64,000 nucleotides of DNA from Lachnospiraceae bacterium V9D3004 (GCA_000621985.1 JHWW01000015.1:1-64000), one strand, 5' to 3'; shown: positions 7,557 to 17,451, counted from the first letter of the stretch. The notes: generated by a model not told the origin, from the letters alone. Numbers and translations are program-made.

Positions 7557-7585
7557 GTGACAAAAAAGTCATTCAATGTTATAAT
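7557..7585 (+). promoter_or_regulatory. Sigma-A promoter for the SPFH/DUF4428 genes
   Basis: GTGACA (7557-7562), a 17-base spacer and a perfect TATAAT (7580-7585), 72 bases before the start codon. Confidence 0.7.
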
Positions 7586-7597
7586 TGTATAGTCATT

Positions 7598-7627
7598 TAT
7601 CACAATCGCATAATAAATGTTGTGATA
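7598..7627. promoter_or_regulatory. Inverted repeat in the 5' leader, candidate operator
   Basis: TATCACAA and TTGTGATA are exact inverted repeats with 14 bases between them, starting about six bases after the expected transcription start. The position suits a repressor or an RNA hairpin. Confidence 0.45.
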
Positions 7628-7656
7628 TAAAAATAAACAAAAGGAGATAATGTATT

Positions 7657-9024
7657 ATGGGATTAATCAGAGCAGCTTTGGGTGCTGCCGGCGGAGTCCT
7701 GGCAGACCAGTGGAAAGAGTTCTTCTATTGCGAAGCTCTTCCTAAAAACGTATTGATGACTAAAGGTCAGAAACGTATTGGAGGACGTTCCTCTAATACA
7801 AAGGGAAGTGACAATGTCATAACAAAAGGTTCCGGAATCGCTGTTGCGGACGGTCAGTGTATGATCATCGTTGAACAGGGTAAGATCGTGGAAGTCTGTG
7901 CAGAACCCGGAGAATTCACTTTCGATTCTTCTACAGAACCTTCAATATTCGCAGGTTCTCTCGGCGACAGTATCAAAGAAACATTCAAGACAGTCGGAAA
8001 ACGTTTTACATACGGCGGAGATACAGGCAAAGACCAGCGTGTGTATTACATTAACACTAAGGAACTTATAGATAACAAATTCGGGACACCAAGTCCCATC
8101 CCGTTCCGTGTTGTTGATAACAAGATAGGTCTCGATATAGATGTATCGGTACGTTGTTCAGGTGTATATTCCTACAAGATCGCCGATCCGCTTCTCTTCT
8201 ACAAGAGCCTTGCAGGCAATGTTGAGAAAGATTATACTCGTGAAGAACTTGAGACACAGCTCAAGACTGAATTCATAAGCGCACTTCAGCCGGCATTCGG
8301 AAGATTATCCGATCTTGAGATCAGACCTAACCAGATCGTATCTCACAACACTGAGCTTGAAAATGCTCTTAATGACGTATTATCAGATAAATGGTCCAAT
8401 CTTCGTGGTTTAACGGTTGTAAGCGTTGCACTCGGTTCTGTTACTCTTCCTGAGGAAGATGCACAGATGATCAAAGAAGCTCAGCGTACAGCTATCATGC
8501 GTGATCCTACAATGGCAGCCGCTACTCTTGTAGGTGCACAGGCCGATGCAATGAAGGGCGCAGCCAACAACAGTGCCGGCGCAATGACTGGTTTCATGGG
8601 CATGGGAATGGCTATGAACGCAGGCGGCGGAATGAACGCGCAGAATCTCTTTGCAATGGGTCAGCAGCAACAGCCTCAGATGCAGCAGCAACCTCAGATG
8701 CAGCAACAGATGCCGGCAGGCGGTGGTGCTCCGGCAGCAGGCGGCGATACATGGAAATGCGCATGCGGTCACATGGCAAGCGGCAAGTTCTGTCCGGAAT
8801 GCGGTGCAAAGAAACCCGAACCTGTTCAGGCCGACGGCTGGACCTGCTCATGCGGAGCATTTAACAAAGGTAAGTTCTGTGCAGAATGCGGTTCAAAGAA
8901 GCCTGCAGGCGCTCCACAGTACAAGTGTGACAAGTGCGGATGGGAGCCTCCGAAGGGTTCAGAACCTCCTAAGTTCTGTCCGGAATGCGGAGATCCGTTT
9001 GATAATAACGACATTATTAACTGA
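7657..9024 (+). CDS. SPFH-domain protein with three C-terminal zinc ribbons (YdjI-like)
   Basis: A protein of 455 residues. Residues about 1-300 form the SPFH/virion-core-like domain found in Bacillus YdjI, starting MGLIRAALGAAGGVLADQWKEFF. A Gly/Ala/Met stretch and a Gln-rich run (about 330-350) lead to three zinc ribbons, each with a C-x-C pair and a C-x2-C pair: KCACG...FCPECG, TCSCG...FCAECG and KCDKCG...FCPECG. YdjI-type proteins are linked to membrane stress and phage-shock modules. There is no clear transmembrane helix; the N-terminal amphipathic stretch may touch the membrane. The DUF4428 gene follows after 24 bases with its own AAAGGAG, so the two probably work together. The Gln run is easily slipped in replication and may vary between strains. 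Confidence 0.85.
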   Translation: MGLIRAALGAAGGVLADQWKEFFYCEALPKNVLMTKGQKRIGGRSSNTKGSDNVITKGSGIAVADGQCMIIVEQGKIVEVCAEPGEFTFDSSTEPSIFAGSLGDSIKETFKTVGKRFTYGGDTGKDQRVYYINTKELIDNKFGTPSPIPFRVVDNKIGLDIDVSVRCSGVYSYKIADPLLFYKSLAGNVEKDYTREELETQLKTEFISALQPAFGRLSDLEIRPNQIVSHNTELENALNDVLSDKWSNLRGLTVVSVALGSVTLPEEDAQMIKEAQRTAIMRDPTMAAATLVGAQADAMKGAANNSAGAMTGFMGMGMAMNAGGGMNAQNLFAMGQQQQPQMQQQPQMQQQMPAGGGAPAAGGDTWKCACGHMASGKFCPECGAKKPEPVQADGWTCSCGAFNKGKFCAECGSKKPAGAPQYKCDKCGWEPPKGSEPPKFCPECGDPFDNNDIIN

Positions 9025-9048
9025 ATGAAATAAAAAAGGAGCGATTAT

Positions 9049-9825
9049 ATGGGATTATTTGGCAAGATATTTGAGAAGAAAATATGTTCTATATGCGACG
9101 GCGAGATAGGAATGCTCGGCAACCGCAAGCTCGAGGACGGTAACTGCTGTAAGAACTGTGCCGCAAAATTATCTCCGTTCTTCAGTGACAGAAGACGAAG
9201 CACTGTTGAAGATATAAAGGCACAGCTTGAATATCGTGAAGAGAATAAAAAGGCTGTCGCAGCATTTAACACGACACGTACTCTCGGACGTGACATGAAG
9301 ATATTGTTTGACGAAGACGCTAAGAAGTTCATGGTAACCAAGGCAAGGAATCTTGCAGAGGCTAATCCTGATGTACTTGATTACACAATGGTTACAGGCT
9401 GTGATATCGATATCGATGAGGATACAAGCGAGGAGAAATATACCAACAATGAAGGCAATTATGTAAGTCATAATCCGCCTATCTATTTCTATGATTACGA
9501 TTTTAATGTGATCATACATGTTAATCATCCTTATTTTGACACGATCAAGTTCCAGCTTAATCCTTCAAGCATAAGGATCAATCCGGACAATGCTGTTCCC
9601 GCAAGCAGAAAACCAAGACCGGACACCAATGTCGATTACAGGGAATATACGACAATGGCAAGAGAGATCAAAGAGCTGCTTACTTCTGCACGCACTCAGG
9701 TTAGAGAAGAAGTTGCAGCCGCTAATAAGCCGAAGACAGCTATTCAATGCCCATGCTGTGGTGCGACCACTATCCCCGATGCCAACGGTTGCTGCGAATT
9801 CTGCGGCGGAGCTACGGGAGCCTGA
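9049..9825 (+). CDS. DUF4428-domain protein with zinc ribbons at both ends
   Basis: A protein of 258 residues. The N-terminus CSICDGEIGMLGNRKLEDGNCCKNCAAKLSPFF is the DUF4428 zinc-binding motif (two CxxC pairs). A helix and a central mixed domain of unknown function follow (about 90-215, with YFYDYDFNVIIHVNHPYFDTIKFQLNP). The C-terminus ends with another ribbon, CPCCGATTIPDANGCCEFCGG. It shares the zinc-ribbon theme and opening MGL.. with the SPFH protein just upstream, and is probably in the same operon and complex. Role not known. Confidence 0.85.
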   Translation: MGLFGKIFEKKICSICDGEIGMLGNRKLEDGNCCKNCAAKLSPFFSDRRRSTVEDIKAQLEYREENKKAVAAFNTTRTLGRDMKILFDEDAKKFMVTKARNLAEANPDVLDYTMVTGCDIDIDEDTSEEKYTNNEGNYVSHNPPIYFYDYDFNVIIHVNHPYFDTIKFQLNPSSIRINPDNAVPASRKPRPDTNVDYREYTTMAREIKELLTSARTQVREEVAAANKPKTAIQCPCCGATTIPDANGCCEFCGGATGA

Positions 9826-9884
9826 TCGTTTTCGTCTAAGCTACGATGAATTATACATATTTTTCTGAAGATATTAACACATAT

Positions 9885-9934
9885 GTACCGCTATTGTACG
9901 GGGTAATTGTCTATTCCCTGAACAATGGCGGTAC
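9885..9934 (+). terminator. Long hairpin after the DUF4428 gene
   Basis: GTACCGC..ATTGT pairs with ACAAT..GCGGTAC across an internal GGGG/TTCCC pairing, and CATATG flanks both sides. Only a short T run follows, so it may be a weak terminator or a structured 3' end. Confidence 0.5.
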
Positions 9935-9953
9935 TTCTCATATGGAGAATACA

Positions 9954-9982
9954 TTGACTTACAAATAATGTTAATGTATATT
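9954..9982 (+). promoter_or_regulatory. Sigma-A promoter for the surface protein gene at 10065
   Basis: TTGACT (9954-9959), 17 bases, TATATT (9977-9982). Transcription would begin near 9989, about 75 bases before the start codon. Confidence 0.65.
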
Positions 9983-10064
9983 AAGAATGAAAGTTCAGCA
10001 CTTCATACCTTTCAAAATTATCTTTGCAACAAATTAAAAAAAACATAGAGGAGGAAGGAACGAT

Positions 10065-13001
10065 ATGAAAAAACTATTATCATTATTACTGGCAGTCGCA
10101 ATGATCTTTACGCTGCCGATGTCAGACTTCATGTACGGTTCTGCCAAGGAAACGATCGGCGAATCAGGGATCAAAGAGCCTTTGATACTCGATGACGGAG
10201 AAACTTACGGTCCTGTAACTTTCTACAGGTCAGAAAGACTGTTTGTTCTTGAACCAAATGTACCCGTTGTAGGCGAGGCACCTCAATTGCTCAATGAGTC
10301 ATTCGACGCCGCCGGATTTACCGTAAAGGATCAATGGCTGGTGCCTTCTTCAAAAGGTTCTCCTATCGCAGTAAAAAAATTCCAAAAAGGTGTAACTTAT
10401 ATCTATACAGCCGCAATCCAGTTTAAAAAGAGCGCGCCTGATGGCTTGAAATTCCAAGTAAACATTCCCGGTATGACATGGAATAACAGCAATGTATCGC
10501 AAAGCGGGAAACAGCTTGTCTTTACCGCAAGAACATCAATTGATTATGAGGTCGGTGACATCATAACCGACTCATATAAAAGCGATACATTCAATAATTC
10601 CAATACTTTCAAGGCTGTCGTAACAAAGGGCGGCAAGCCTTCAAGTGCCGAATGTAAGCTCATAGTAGGAGATGAAGCCAACTCCGCTTCCACTTATACG
10701 GACAAACTTGAACTGCCCGCTACTTTAAACGGTGTTAAGGTTACGGCAATCGATGACGACGCCTTCAAAGAATGCACCAATATAACCAATATTAAAATGG
10801 GTGAAAATATTACCAAAGTTGGAGCCAGAGCGTTCATGACTCTTCCCGATATGAAGTCCATAACCCTCACCGACACAATTACCGATGTAGGCGATAAAGC
10901 ATTCGGATATCTTAGCGACACCGTAAAGGTTAATAATTTTAGAATCCATGCCGTAAAAGGTTCAGCCGCTTATACCTATGCTTTTAATGAGGGTTTTGCG
11001 CGTGATTTCATTATTACCGATGTGACCATACATGATGTCAAATACCCGGTCGACACGGAAAAAGCTAAGACTTCCGGGATATGGATTCATTCCGATCAGG
11101 GAACGATCAATTCAAAAACATGGTGTCTTTTAAATGGTGATGAGAGTGTGGATCTTAAAGACGGCACAGCATTTGCCGCTGATAACACATACTTTCTGCA
11201 TATTGAATTCACACCGCCGTCAAATACATCCTATTCAGAATATATGACAGCGGAGAATGTACATATCAATGATGAATATACTGTTACACGTCTGTACAAG
11301 CAGGGAAGTGTATACGTAATACACATGCAGTATGAGAAATTGTCTCCCAAGGCAGACGTTACGATAAACGAAGTTAATTTCACCAATGTAGAAGAACCGG
11401 TTGCCGGCGAAAAGGCTGTAGCTCCCAAATTAAAGATAGGCAGCAATCAGGGCAAGATAGTTGACGTTCGTTGGCTTGATAGCGGAAATGTATTCTTAAA
11501 TGAAAATGATGTATTCGAAGAAGGGAAAGTATATAAATTAGGCATAGATTTCAAGCCCGATATGTATAAAGTGTACGCTGATAAATCTTCACTTAAGGTA
11601 ACTTTCAATGGTAATAATGCAACATCTGTCACCCTGCTGGGTAATGACAATACAGAAAGGACCTATACCGCCAAATACCAGTTCGGACCTGCTAAGAAGA
11701 CCGTTAAGGAAGTTACACTCACAGGTGTGACACTTCCCGAGGTCGGTGACACACCTGTAACTAATTTCACTAAGAGTACACCAGCAATGCCTGAGGAACA
11801 GGGCTCAATATACACCCGATACTGGCGCAGATACAATGCCGAAAATTCCCTGGAAACGGTATATAATTACGATACATTTGAGCTTGGAAAAGAATATGCT
11901 ATCATATTCATAATCGCTCCGCCGGAAAACGGCAAATTCTCCGATACGCTTAAAGCAACCGTCAACGGAAAAGAAGCGATCGTTGAATCGGTTGAAGGCA
12001 GTCCTTCAAGAAGATCCGTCACCCTCTCTTTCGGTGTCTTAAAGAACTACATTGACAAGGTTGAGATAAACGGCGTAGTTGCACCGGAAGTAGGAAAAGC
12101 ACCTGTCACATCCGGAATCGGATTCAAGGAAGCATGCGGCTGCAAACTGGATGACATACATTGGGAATATGTTGTAGACGGCGATCCTGTCACATTGGGA
12201 GACGACGATGTATTCGAATATGACAAAACCTATTCAATTGTCATGATGGTAGAACCCGAAGAAGAGTTCACAACCTTCTCAGATACAGCCAAGGTAACGG
12301 TTAACGGCTCTAATCCGACTTCATTTACAAAAGATTCCGGTAGCGAAGCTTACATTCTTACTATAACCTACGATCCGATCCCGGATCCGAACGCGACACC
12401 TGCGCCTACTGCAGAACCGACAAGCAGTCCGGAACCTGTAATATCGGACAAGACTCCGGAACCATCATTTATCCCCGGTCCGGACATCACTCCGGAGCCT
12501 TCACCGATTCCGGGCACCGACAGTACTCCCGCGCCTGCAACTGCCGCACCTAACGGCACCGGAAACCAGCCAAGTCAGCCTGCTTCCAATTCCGGCAATA
12601 ACGCTTCACAGGCAGGAACACCCGGAAGCAGCAACGGTTCACAGGCTACACAGACCACAGGTACTGCAGACACCGGTTCACAGGCTGCATCAAACGGACC
12701 TGCCAAGCAGAAGATTAAGGTAATAGTAAATAACAGGAAGATCAATCAAACAACACTGCAGAAGAAAAAGCTGGCAGTAAAATGTATAATCGTTAAGAAA
12801 GCAAAAACAAAAGTAACATACACATTGATCAAGACAGGTTCTTCCAAAAAAATTACCGTTAATGCCAAAAACGGAAAGATCAATCTCCCGAAGGGCTTGA
12901 AAAAGGGAAAATATACCGTCAAAGTCAAGATCACGGCAAAAGCCACGAAGGATTATAAAGCAGCGACTAAAACAGTAACTGTGAAGATCGAAGTCAAATG
13001 A
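10065..13001 (+). CDS. Large secreted LRR/Ig-like surface protein
   Basis: A protein of 978 residues. It has a signal peptide (1-25, MKKLLSLLLAVAMIFTLPM), a unique N-terminal region, a short BspA-type leucine-rich block (about 220-310, VTAIDDDAFKECTNITNIKMGENITKVGARAF), then four related all-beta modules of about 100-115 residues (about 323-775), each opening with a V.I..V..PV.G phrase and ending in a strand before the next. A Thr/Pro/Ser and Asn/Gln linker (about 780-885) precedes a basic C-terminal Ig-like domain (890-978, IKVIVNNRKINQTTLQKKKLAVKC). There is no LPXTG. It is probably a cell-wall-associated adhesin or scaffold. AGGAGG lies upstream of the start, a sigma-A promoter at 9954 and a strong terminator follow it, so it is monocistronic. 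Confidence 0.85.
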   Translation: MKKLLSLLLAVAMIFTLPMSDFMYGSAKETIGESGIKEPLILDDGETYGPVTFYRSERLFVLEPNVPVVGEAPQLLNESFDAAGFTVKDQWLVPSSKGSPIAVKKFQKGVTYIYTAAIQFKKSAPDGLKFQVNIPGMTWNNSNVSQSGKQLVFTARTSIDYEVGDIITDSYKSDTFNNSNTFKAVVTKGGKPSSAECKLIVGDEANSASTYTDKLELPATLNGVKVTAIDDDAFKECTNITNIKMGENITKVGARAFMTLPDMKSITLTDTITDVGDKAFGYLSDTVKVNNFRIHAVKGSAAYTYAFNEGFARDFIITDVTIHDVKYPVDTEKAKTSGIWIHSDQGTINSKTWCLLNGDESVDLKDGTAFAADNTYFLHIEFTPPSNTSYSEYMTAENVHINDEYTVTRLYKQGSVYVIHMQYEKLSPKADVTINEVNFTNVEEPVAGEKAVAPKLKIGSNQGKIVDVRWLDSGNVFLNENDVFEEGKVYKLGIDFKPDMYKVYADKSSLKVTFNGNNATSVTLLGNDNTERTYTAKYQFGPAKKTVKEVTLTGVTLPEVGDTPVTNFTKSTPAMPEEQGSIYTRYWRRYNAENSLETVYNYDTFELGKEYAIIFIIAPPENGKFSDTLKATVNGKEAIVESVEGSPSRRSVTLSFGVLKNYIDKVEINGVVAPEVGKAPVTSGIGFKEACGCKLDDIHWEYVVDGDPVTLGDDDVFEYDKTYSIVMMVEPEEEFTTFSDTAKVTVNGSNPTSFTKDSGSEAYILTITYDPIPDPNATPAPTAEPTSSPEPVISDKTPEPSFIPGPDITPEPSPIPGTDSTPAPATAAPNGTGNQPSQPASNSGNNASQAGTPGSSNGSQATQTTGTADTGSQAASNGPAKQKIKVIVNNRKINQTTLQKKKLAVKCIIVKKAKTKVTYTLIKTGSSKKITVNAKNGKINLPKGLKKGKYTVKVKITAKATKDYKAATKTVTVKIEVK

Positions 13002-13074
13002 TCACCATGAGAGATATGATGTGATACAATTAATCCGTATTATTATCTTTGATCTTTGATCTTTGATATTGCAA

Positions 13075-13113
13075 GGCGCTTCATACCGAAAGGTATGCGG
13101 CGCCATATTTTTA
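13075..13113 (+). terminator. Rho-independent terminator after the surface protein
   Basis: A GC-rich stem GGCGC..CATACC with loop GAAA and GGTATG..GCGCC, followed by ATATTTTTA. Three tandem CTTTGAT heptamers lie just before it (13043-13067). Confidence 0.8.
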
Positions 13114-13115
13114 TC

Positions 13116-13144
13116 TTGAATAAATCCTTAAAAAATGATAAAAT
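13116..13144 (+). promoter_or_regulatory. Candidate promoter for the chemoreceptor gene
   Basis: TTGAAT (13116-13121), 17 bases, TAAAAT (13139-13144). A sigma-28 type box was looked for and not found. Confidence 0.45.
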
Positions 13145-13193
13145 GAAAACAGCGTATAATTATATAATACATACAAATTGGAGGTATATAGTT

Positions 13194-15206
13194 ATGGAGA
13201 AAAAAGGGGTTTTTGGAAGCATTAAAACTAAAATGATCATTATGATGCTTATGATAGTTGCAGTTCCTATCATATTCATTACGCTTATAAGCACAATGAA
13301 TTCCAGACATAACAGCATCAACGACACTACCGAACTGAATCAGTCACAGGCTCTTATCGTTGAGCAGAATATTGATACACTTGTTAAGCAGAACATGCAT
13401 GCCCTTCAGGCGATCGCAAGCTCACCAAATATCGTATCATATCTAAGCGGCCACATTGAGATGGGTGCAGAGAAGCGTATCATTGATTATATCAACAAAG
13501 TTAATGAAGATTTCGGCGACAACAATTCCATAGCAATAGCCGGTCCGGACGGTATGCAGAAGCTTCGTTCCGATGACAAGGATCTTGTTGATGTATCTGA
13601 ACGTGAATATTTCAAACAGGCAATGAACGGTAAGCAATATGTATCCGATGGTCAGATAAGCAAGACTACAGGCACCATGATATCTACTCTTGCATGTCCC
13701 GTATTCGGTCCCGAAGGCAATGTTATCGGTATCGTCCAGAGGAATTACAGTCTCGCATTCCTTCATGATCTCCTTGCATCTCTTGTAACAGAAGATAAGC
13801 AGGAGCTTGTTATCGCAGATAATACCGGTGCCGTAATAGCACATTCGGGTCATGAACTTGATGCGGATAATCCTGAAGATATGTCACAAAGTCCATATTA
13901 TGCAGATTCCAGAGGAGATGCCACCGAAGGTTCTTTCGAAGGTTCCTATGATGGTGAAAACTGGATGGTATCATGGGTAAAAGAGCCGCAGACCGGATGG
14001 GTAATAGCCTCCTGCCGTGTTCAGTCGGTTGCATTAAGATCGATCAATACCACTACTTTGGTCATGGTGATCATGGGCGTTGTATTCCTTATAGTATTCG
14101 GAATACTTGCATATTTTGTATCGAACTCTTTCACGAATCCTATAAAAGAGATTCACACTTCTCTCAGCTGTCTGTCCGACGGACGTTTTGTTGAGATCAA
14201 GAAGTTCACCAACAGAAAAGACGAATTCGGTGAGATCATACGTCAGACCAACTTTGTTATCGATAAGATAAGCGATATAGTTACCAAGATCAAAACATCC
14301 GCTTCTTCGGTTAATGATTCTTCAGAACATCTTGCCGATATGACATCACAGATCAACCGTACTTCGGATGATGTATCGAATGCAGTTGAGGGCATCGCAA
14401 CAGGTGCTACACATCAGGCTGATGAGATTCAGATCGCTGTAAGCCATACTTCGACCATCAGCAACAATATCCATGAAGTTACCGAAAATGCCGACAATGT
14501 AGCTCAGACTACAACAAACATGAACACTAACAGTGAAGAATCAAGAAGACAGCTTGAGCGTCTTCAGGATGCATCAGATAAGATGTCAGATGCTATCATA
14601 GATATCACTAATAAGATAAGCGCTACAGAAGCCGCTGTCGAAAGGATCAGCACCAAGGTTGAAGCGATCAATTCCATTGCCGCACAGACCAATCTCCTTG
14701 CACTTAATGCTTCAATAGAGGCAGCAAGAGCGGGTGAAGCAGGAAGAGGATTTGCGGTTGTTGCTGAAGAGATCGGTAACCTTGCAGATGAATCTGCTGC
14801 TTCGGCAAGTGAGATCCAGGCTGAGATGAACATTCTTCTCGAGCAGTCACAGAGCGCAGTTACAACAGCCAAGAAGGTTAATGAGATTAACGAAAATGAG
14901 CAGAAGACGATCCTTGCAGATACAGTTGCAAGTATCGGCGTCCTTATAAATGATATTGAGGATGCTGTAGTCGGAATCAGATCTATAACAACCAGCGCTG
15001 AGAATTGCGAGAATTCCAAGGTTGAGATCACCAATTCAATGAGCAGTCTGTCAGCTATCTCCGAAGAGAATGCCGCTGCCTCGGAAGAAACTGCTGCTTC
15101 CATGCAGGAACTTAATGCTATCGTTAATTCACTTGCAACAGATTCAATGAATCTGAGAGATATCTCCAATAACCTTATTGAGGATATGAAGTTCTTCAAG
15201 GATTAA
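13194..15206 (+). CDS. Methyl-accepting chemotaxis protein
   Basis: Membrane chemoreceptor, 670 residues. Transmembrane segment 1 (about 13-35) is followed by an extracellular dCache-type sensor (about 40-285, with [44 protein letters not shown]), TM2 (about 290-315), a HAMP domain and a long cytoplasmic coiled-coil. The signalling tip is clear: [40 protein letters not shown]. It passes ligand signals to CheW/CheA. GGAGG lies upstream of this start; a longer frame to 13056 crosses the promoter and is rejected. No other chemotaxis gene is in the window, so it is an orphan receptor. The ligand is unknown; dCache domains often bind amino acids or organic acids. Confidence 0.93.
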   Translation: MEKKGVFGSIKTKMIIMMLMIVAVPIIFITLISTMNSRHNSINDTTELNQSQALIVEQNIDTLVKQNMHALQAIASSPNIVSYLSGHIEMGAEKRIIDYINKVNEDFGDNNSIAIAGPDGMQKLRSDDKDLVDVSEREYFKQAMNGKQYVSDGQISKTTGTMISTLACPVFGPEGNVIGIVQRNYSLAFLHDLLASLVTEDKQELVIADNTGAVIAHSGHELDADNPEDMSQSPYYADSRGDATEGSFEGSYDGENWMVSWVKEPQTGWVIASCRVQSVALRSINTTTLVMVIMGVVFLIVFGILAYFVSNSFTNPIKEIHTSLSCLSDGRFVEIKKFTNRKDEFGEIIRQTNFVIDKISDIVTKIKTSASSVNDSSEHLADMTSQINRTSDDVSNAVEGIATGATHQADEIQIAVSHTSTISNNIHEVTENADNVAQTTTNMNTNSEESRRQLERLQDASDKMSDAIIDITNKISATEAAVERISTKVEAINSIAAQTNLLALNASIEAARAGEAGRGFAVVAEEIGNLADESAASASEIQAEMNILLEQSQSAVTTAKKVNEINENEQKTILADTVASIGVLINDIEDAVVGIRSITTSAENCENSKVEITNSMSSLSAISEENAAASEETAASMQELNAIVNSLATDSMNLRDISNNLIEDMKFFKD

Positions 15207-15234
15207 ATAATAATTTAATATACTTGCTATTCAT

Positions 15235-15262
15235 TAAGGGTCAAAGTAACATTTGGCCCTTA
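15235..15262 (+). terminator. Hairpin after the chemoreceptor gene
   Basis: TTAAGGGTCAAA pairs with TTTGGCCCTTAA around a GTAACA loop-side. The following tract is AAGTATATAT rather than T-rich, so it is a weak or bidirectional terminator. Confidence 0.5.
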
Positions 15263-15321
15263 AAGTATATATAGTAAACACCCCATGAAATAACTATCCA
15301 ACAGACAAGGAGGCATGATAA

Positions 15322-16038
15322 ATGAGCGACAGTACAGGATTCGACTTTGCAAGAGACTGCAGAGTCACAACCGGGCACAAGGACACTTACATTAATTTCA
15401 CGATCAACAGATCATCCGTATCGGAAAATGAGCTGAAAGCACAGGGTTACAATGTGTCTAACGGTAAGGCTGAAGACACCGTACCGTGCGACACTGCAAC
15501 CTACACATTCACAAAACTTCCGGCAACTTTTGAAGACATTAAGAGCATTCCTCTTGACACCAAGTTTGCTCCACTGGCGGCCTGCATATGTGCAATAGCT
15601 ACCTATGAAGAAAAGCCCGGACCCAATTCGATGTACGATCATCCTATATATGAGATGTTCGACTACATTAACGGTCCGATCCTTTCTATCAACAATGTTG
15701 AGCGTTCCGGCATCTATTATTCCATGAAACAGACTCTCTCCTACGGAAAATACGCATACTTCGACGGAGCCGGCCCGAAGAATAACTACACTCCGAACAC
15801 ACCGTATTCATTTACGATGGTTGAAAGTCCATATTATATTCCCGCCAAGGAAAGCACCATCGCCTTTCCAAACGGAACACCCGAGAGGCGCATGATACTG
15901 ATATCATTCGAGGGAGATGATTCACAACGTTACATTGATGTGTATCATTCATCCGACGGCAACTGGTACTGCTGGGATTCTTCATGGAAGCATCTGGTAG
16001 CAGGTATGAAAGATCCCACCGCGCCGACAGTATGGTAG
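15322..16038 (+). CDS. Cytosolic paralogue of the secreted protein at 16261
   Basis: A protein of 238 residues with no signal peptide or membrane segment, starting MSDSTGFDFARDCRV after an AAGGAGG. It matches the C-terminal 230 residues of the next gene along its whole length, for example TATYTFTKLP, IPLD, YFDGA.P.N.YTPN.P..FT, PYYIP and GDDS.RYIDVY.SS...WY....WKH. The final Tyr/Trp-rich segment is characteristic. It may be the domain recalled as DUF6935, but I cannot verify this. The role is unknown. The tandem arrangement of an intracellular and a secreted form suggests duplication with gain of an export module. Confidence 0.8.
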   Translation: MSDSTGFDFARDCRVTTGHKDTYINFTINRSSVSENELKAQGYNVSNGKAEDTVPCDTATYTFTKLPATFEDIKSIPLDTKFAPLAACICAIATYEEKPGPNSMYDHPIYEMFDYINGPILSINNVERSGIYYSMKQTLSYGKYAYFDGAGPKNNYTPNTPYSFTMVESPYYIPAKESTIAFPNGTPERRMILISFEGDDSQRYIDVYHSSDGNWYCWDSSWKHLVAGMKDPTAPTVW

Positions 16039-16110
16039 GGAACAAATTGCAAATAATAAAAAAGTATGATATTATAGGCTCATGTATGTAACTGTTATGT
16101 TGTATAACGT

Positions 16111-16195
16111 ATGATGTACATCTTTATATGATACGCATCTTTGCATAATACGCATCTTTACATAATACGCATCCTTGCATGATATGCGTCTTCAC
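16111..16195. repeat. Five tandem 17-bp repeats upstream of the secreted paralogue
   Basis: Five consecutive 17-base units with consensus ATRATACGCATCTTTRC: 16111-16127, 16128-16144, 16145-16161, 16162-16178, 16179-16195. The middle three are nearly identical and the outer ones have drifted. There are no spacers, so it is not a CRISPR. It lies 66 bases before the start of the next gene, where regulator sites would be expected. Confidence 0.9.
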
Positions 16196-16260
16196 ATGAC
16201 AGTTACCAATTATATTCTGGCAGGACACATGCCTGTCGTATAAAAGGGAGGAAAAATGAT

Positions 16261-17451
16261 ATGAAGCAGTTAAAAAAAGTTCTCGCAGTTACATTATGTT
16301 CAGCATTGGCTGTAGGAACAGTGATCGTACCTGCTGATTCCGATGCTGCAGCAAAACTTAAGCTGTCAGCAAAGAGCATTACCCTTAAAGTAGGTCAGAC
16401 CAAGGCACTTACACTTAAAAAGGGCAAGAAAAATGTTACCAAGAAAGCTAAATGGAGCACAAACAACAAGGTTGTAGCAACAGTAAGCAAAGGAAAAGTA
16501 AAGGCAAAATCTGCAGGTTTCGCAGTGATCACCGCAAAATTCGGAAAGAAATGCACCTGTAAGGTTAAAGTAACCGGCAGTTCATCAAATGCCAACACTT
16601 CAAATACCGGCACATCAACAACACCGGGTACAAGTACAAGAACCGTAACAACACCTACTTCTGTGCCGTTTAACGTTGCTCCGAACAACAACCCGGGCGG
16701 CAGCACAACACCTACTACAGCACCGACTCCGACAGAGGCACCGGTTGTGGATGACTTCAACTTTGCAACGGATTGTACCGTAACATACGGTGAGGTAAAT
16801 AAACACGTTGAGTTCCAGATCAACAAGGAAACAACAAGCGAAGATGAATTAAGAGATCTTGGTTATGATGTTAATAACGGTGTTGCTGCAAAAGACACAC
16901 TTTGCCCGACCGCAACATATACGTTCACAAAGCTTCCGGATACTCTCACAGAGATCCAGCAGATTCCACTTGATAAGGAATTCGGACCAATGGCTGCTAC
17001 TATCTGCGCATTTGCAACAGCTCAGGTTGACAAGTACAATATGCAGAACATCTCAAGCTGCCCGACCAACGCAATCCTTGACTACCTGAACGGTGCATCA
17101 AGAGATTTCGCAGTGATCGACCAGCAGTTCCTTGCATCAAGTACATTCCCGAACCTTCGCGGCGGTTACCAGAAATGCTACTTCGACGGAGCAGAGCCTA
17201 CCAACAGCTATACACCAAACGAGCCATTAACATTCACATTATATGTAGGACCTTACTACATTCCTGAGAAGACAATGGTAACCGGAAAGCTTCGTCCGGA
17301 GACCCACATGGTTCTTATCAAGTTCGGCGGCGATGATTCAGAGAGATATATCGATGTATACCAGTCATCCAAAGACCAGAAATGGTACAGCTACGAAGAT
17401 CAGTGGAAGCACATGGGTGCAAGCTTCAAGCCTATTCAGGAGAGATTATAA
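16261..17451 (+). CDS. Secreted Ig-like protein with a duplicated C-terminal domain
   Basis: A protein of 396 residues. It has a signal peptide (1-29, cut near DSDAAAK), a Lys-rich Big_2-like Ig domain (about 30-104, ITLKVGQTKALTLKKGKKNVTKKAKWSTNNKVVATVSKGKVKAKSAGFAVITAKFGKKC), a Thr/Asn/Pro linker (105-162), then the same 230-residue domain as the preceding gene (DFNFATDCTVTYG onward). GGGAGG precedes the start. The Ig module resembles those of the genes at both window edges and probably keeps the protein in the wall layer. It is preceded by five 17-bp repeats and followed by a terminator. The function of the C-terminal domain is unknown. Confidence 0.85.
   Translation: MKQLKKVLAVTLCSALAVGTVIVPADSDAAAKLKLSAKSITLKVGQTKALTLKKGKKNVTKKAKWSTNNKVVATVSKGKVKAKSAGFAVITAKFGKKCTCKVKVTGSSSNANTSNTGTSTTPGTSTRTVTTPTSVPFNVAPNNNPGGSTTPTTAPTPTEAPVVDDFNFATDCTVTYGEVNKHVEFQINKETTSEDELRDLGYDVNNGVAAKDTLCPTATYTFTKLPDTLTEIQQIPLDKEFGPMAATICAFATAQVDKYNMQNISSCPTNAILDYLNGASRDFAVIDQQFLASSTFPNLRGGYQKCYFDGAEPTNSYTPNEPLTFTLYVGPYYIPEKTMVTGKLRPETHMVLIKFGGDDSERYIDVYQSSKDQKWYSYEDQWKHMGASFKPIQERL

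Noticed and set aside
16111-16195. CRISPR array
   Set aside because: The 17-base units are directly contiguous without spacers, and no cas gene is in the window.
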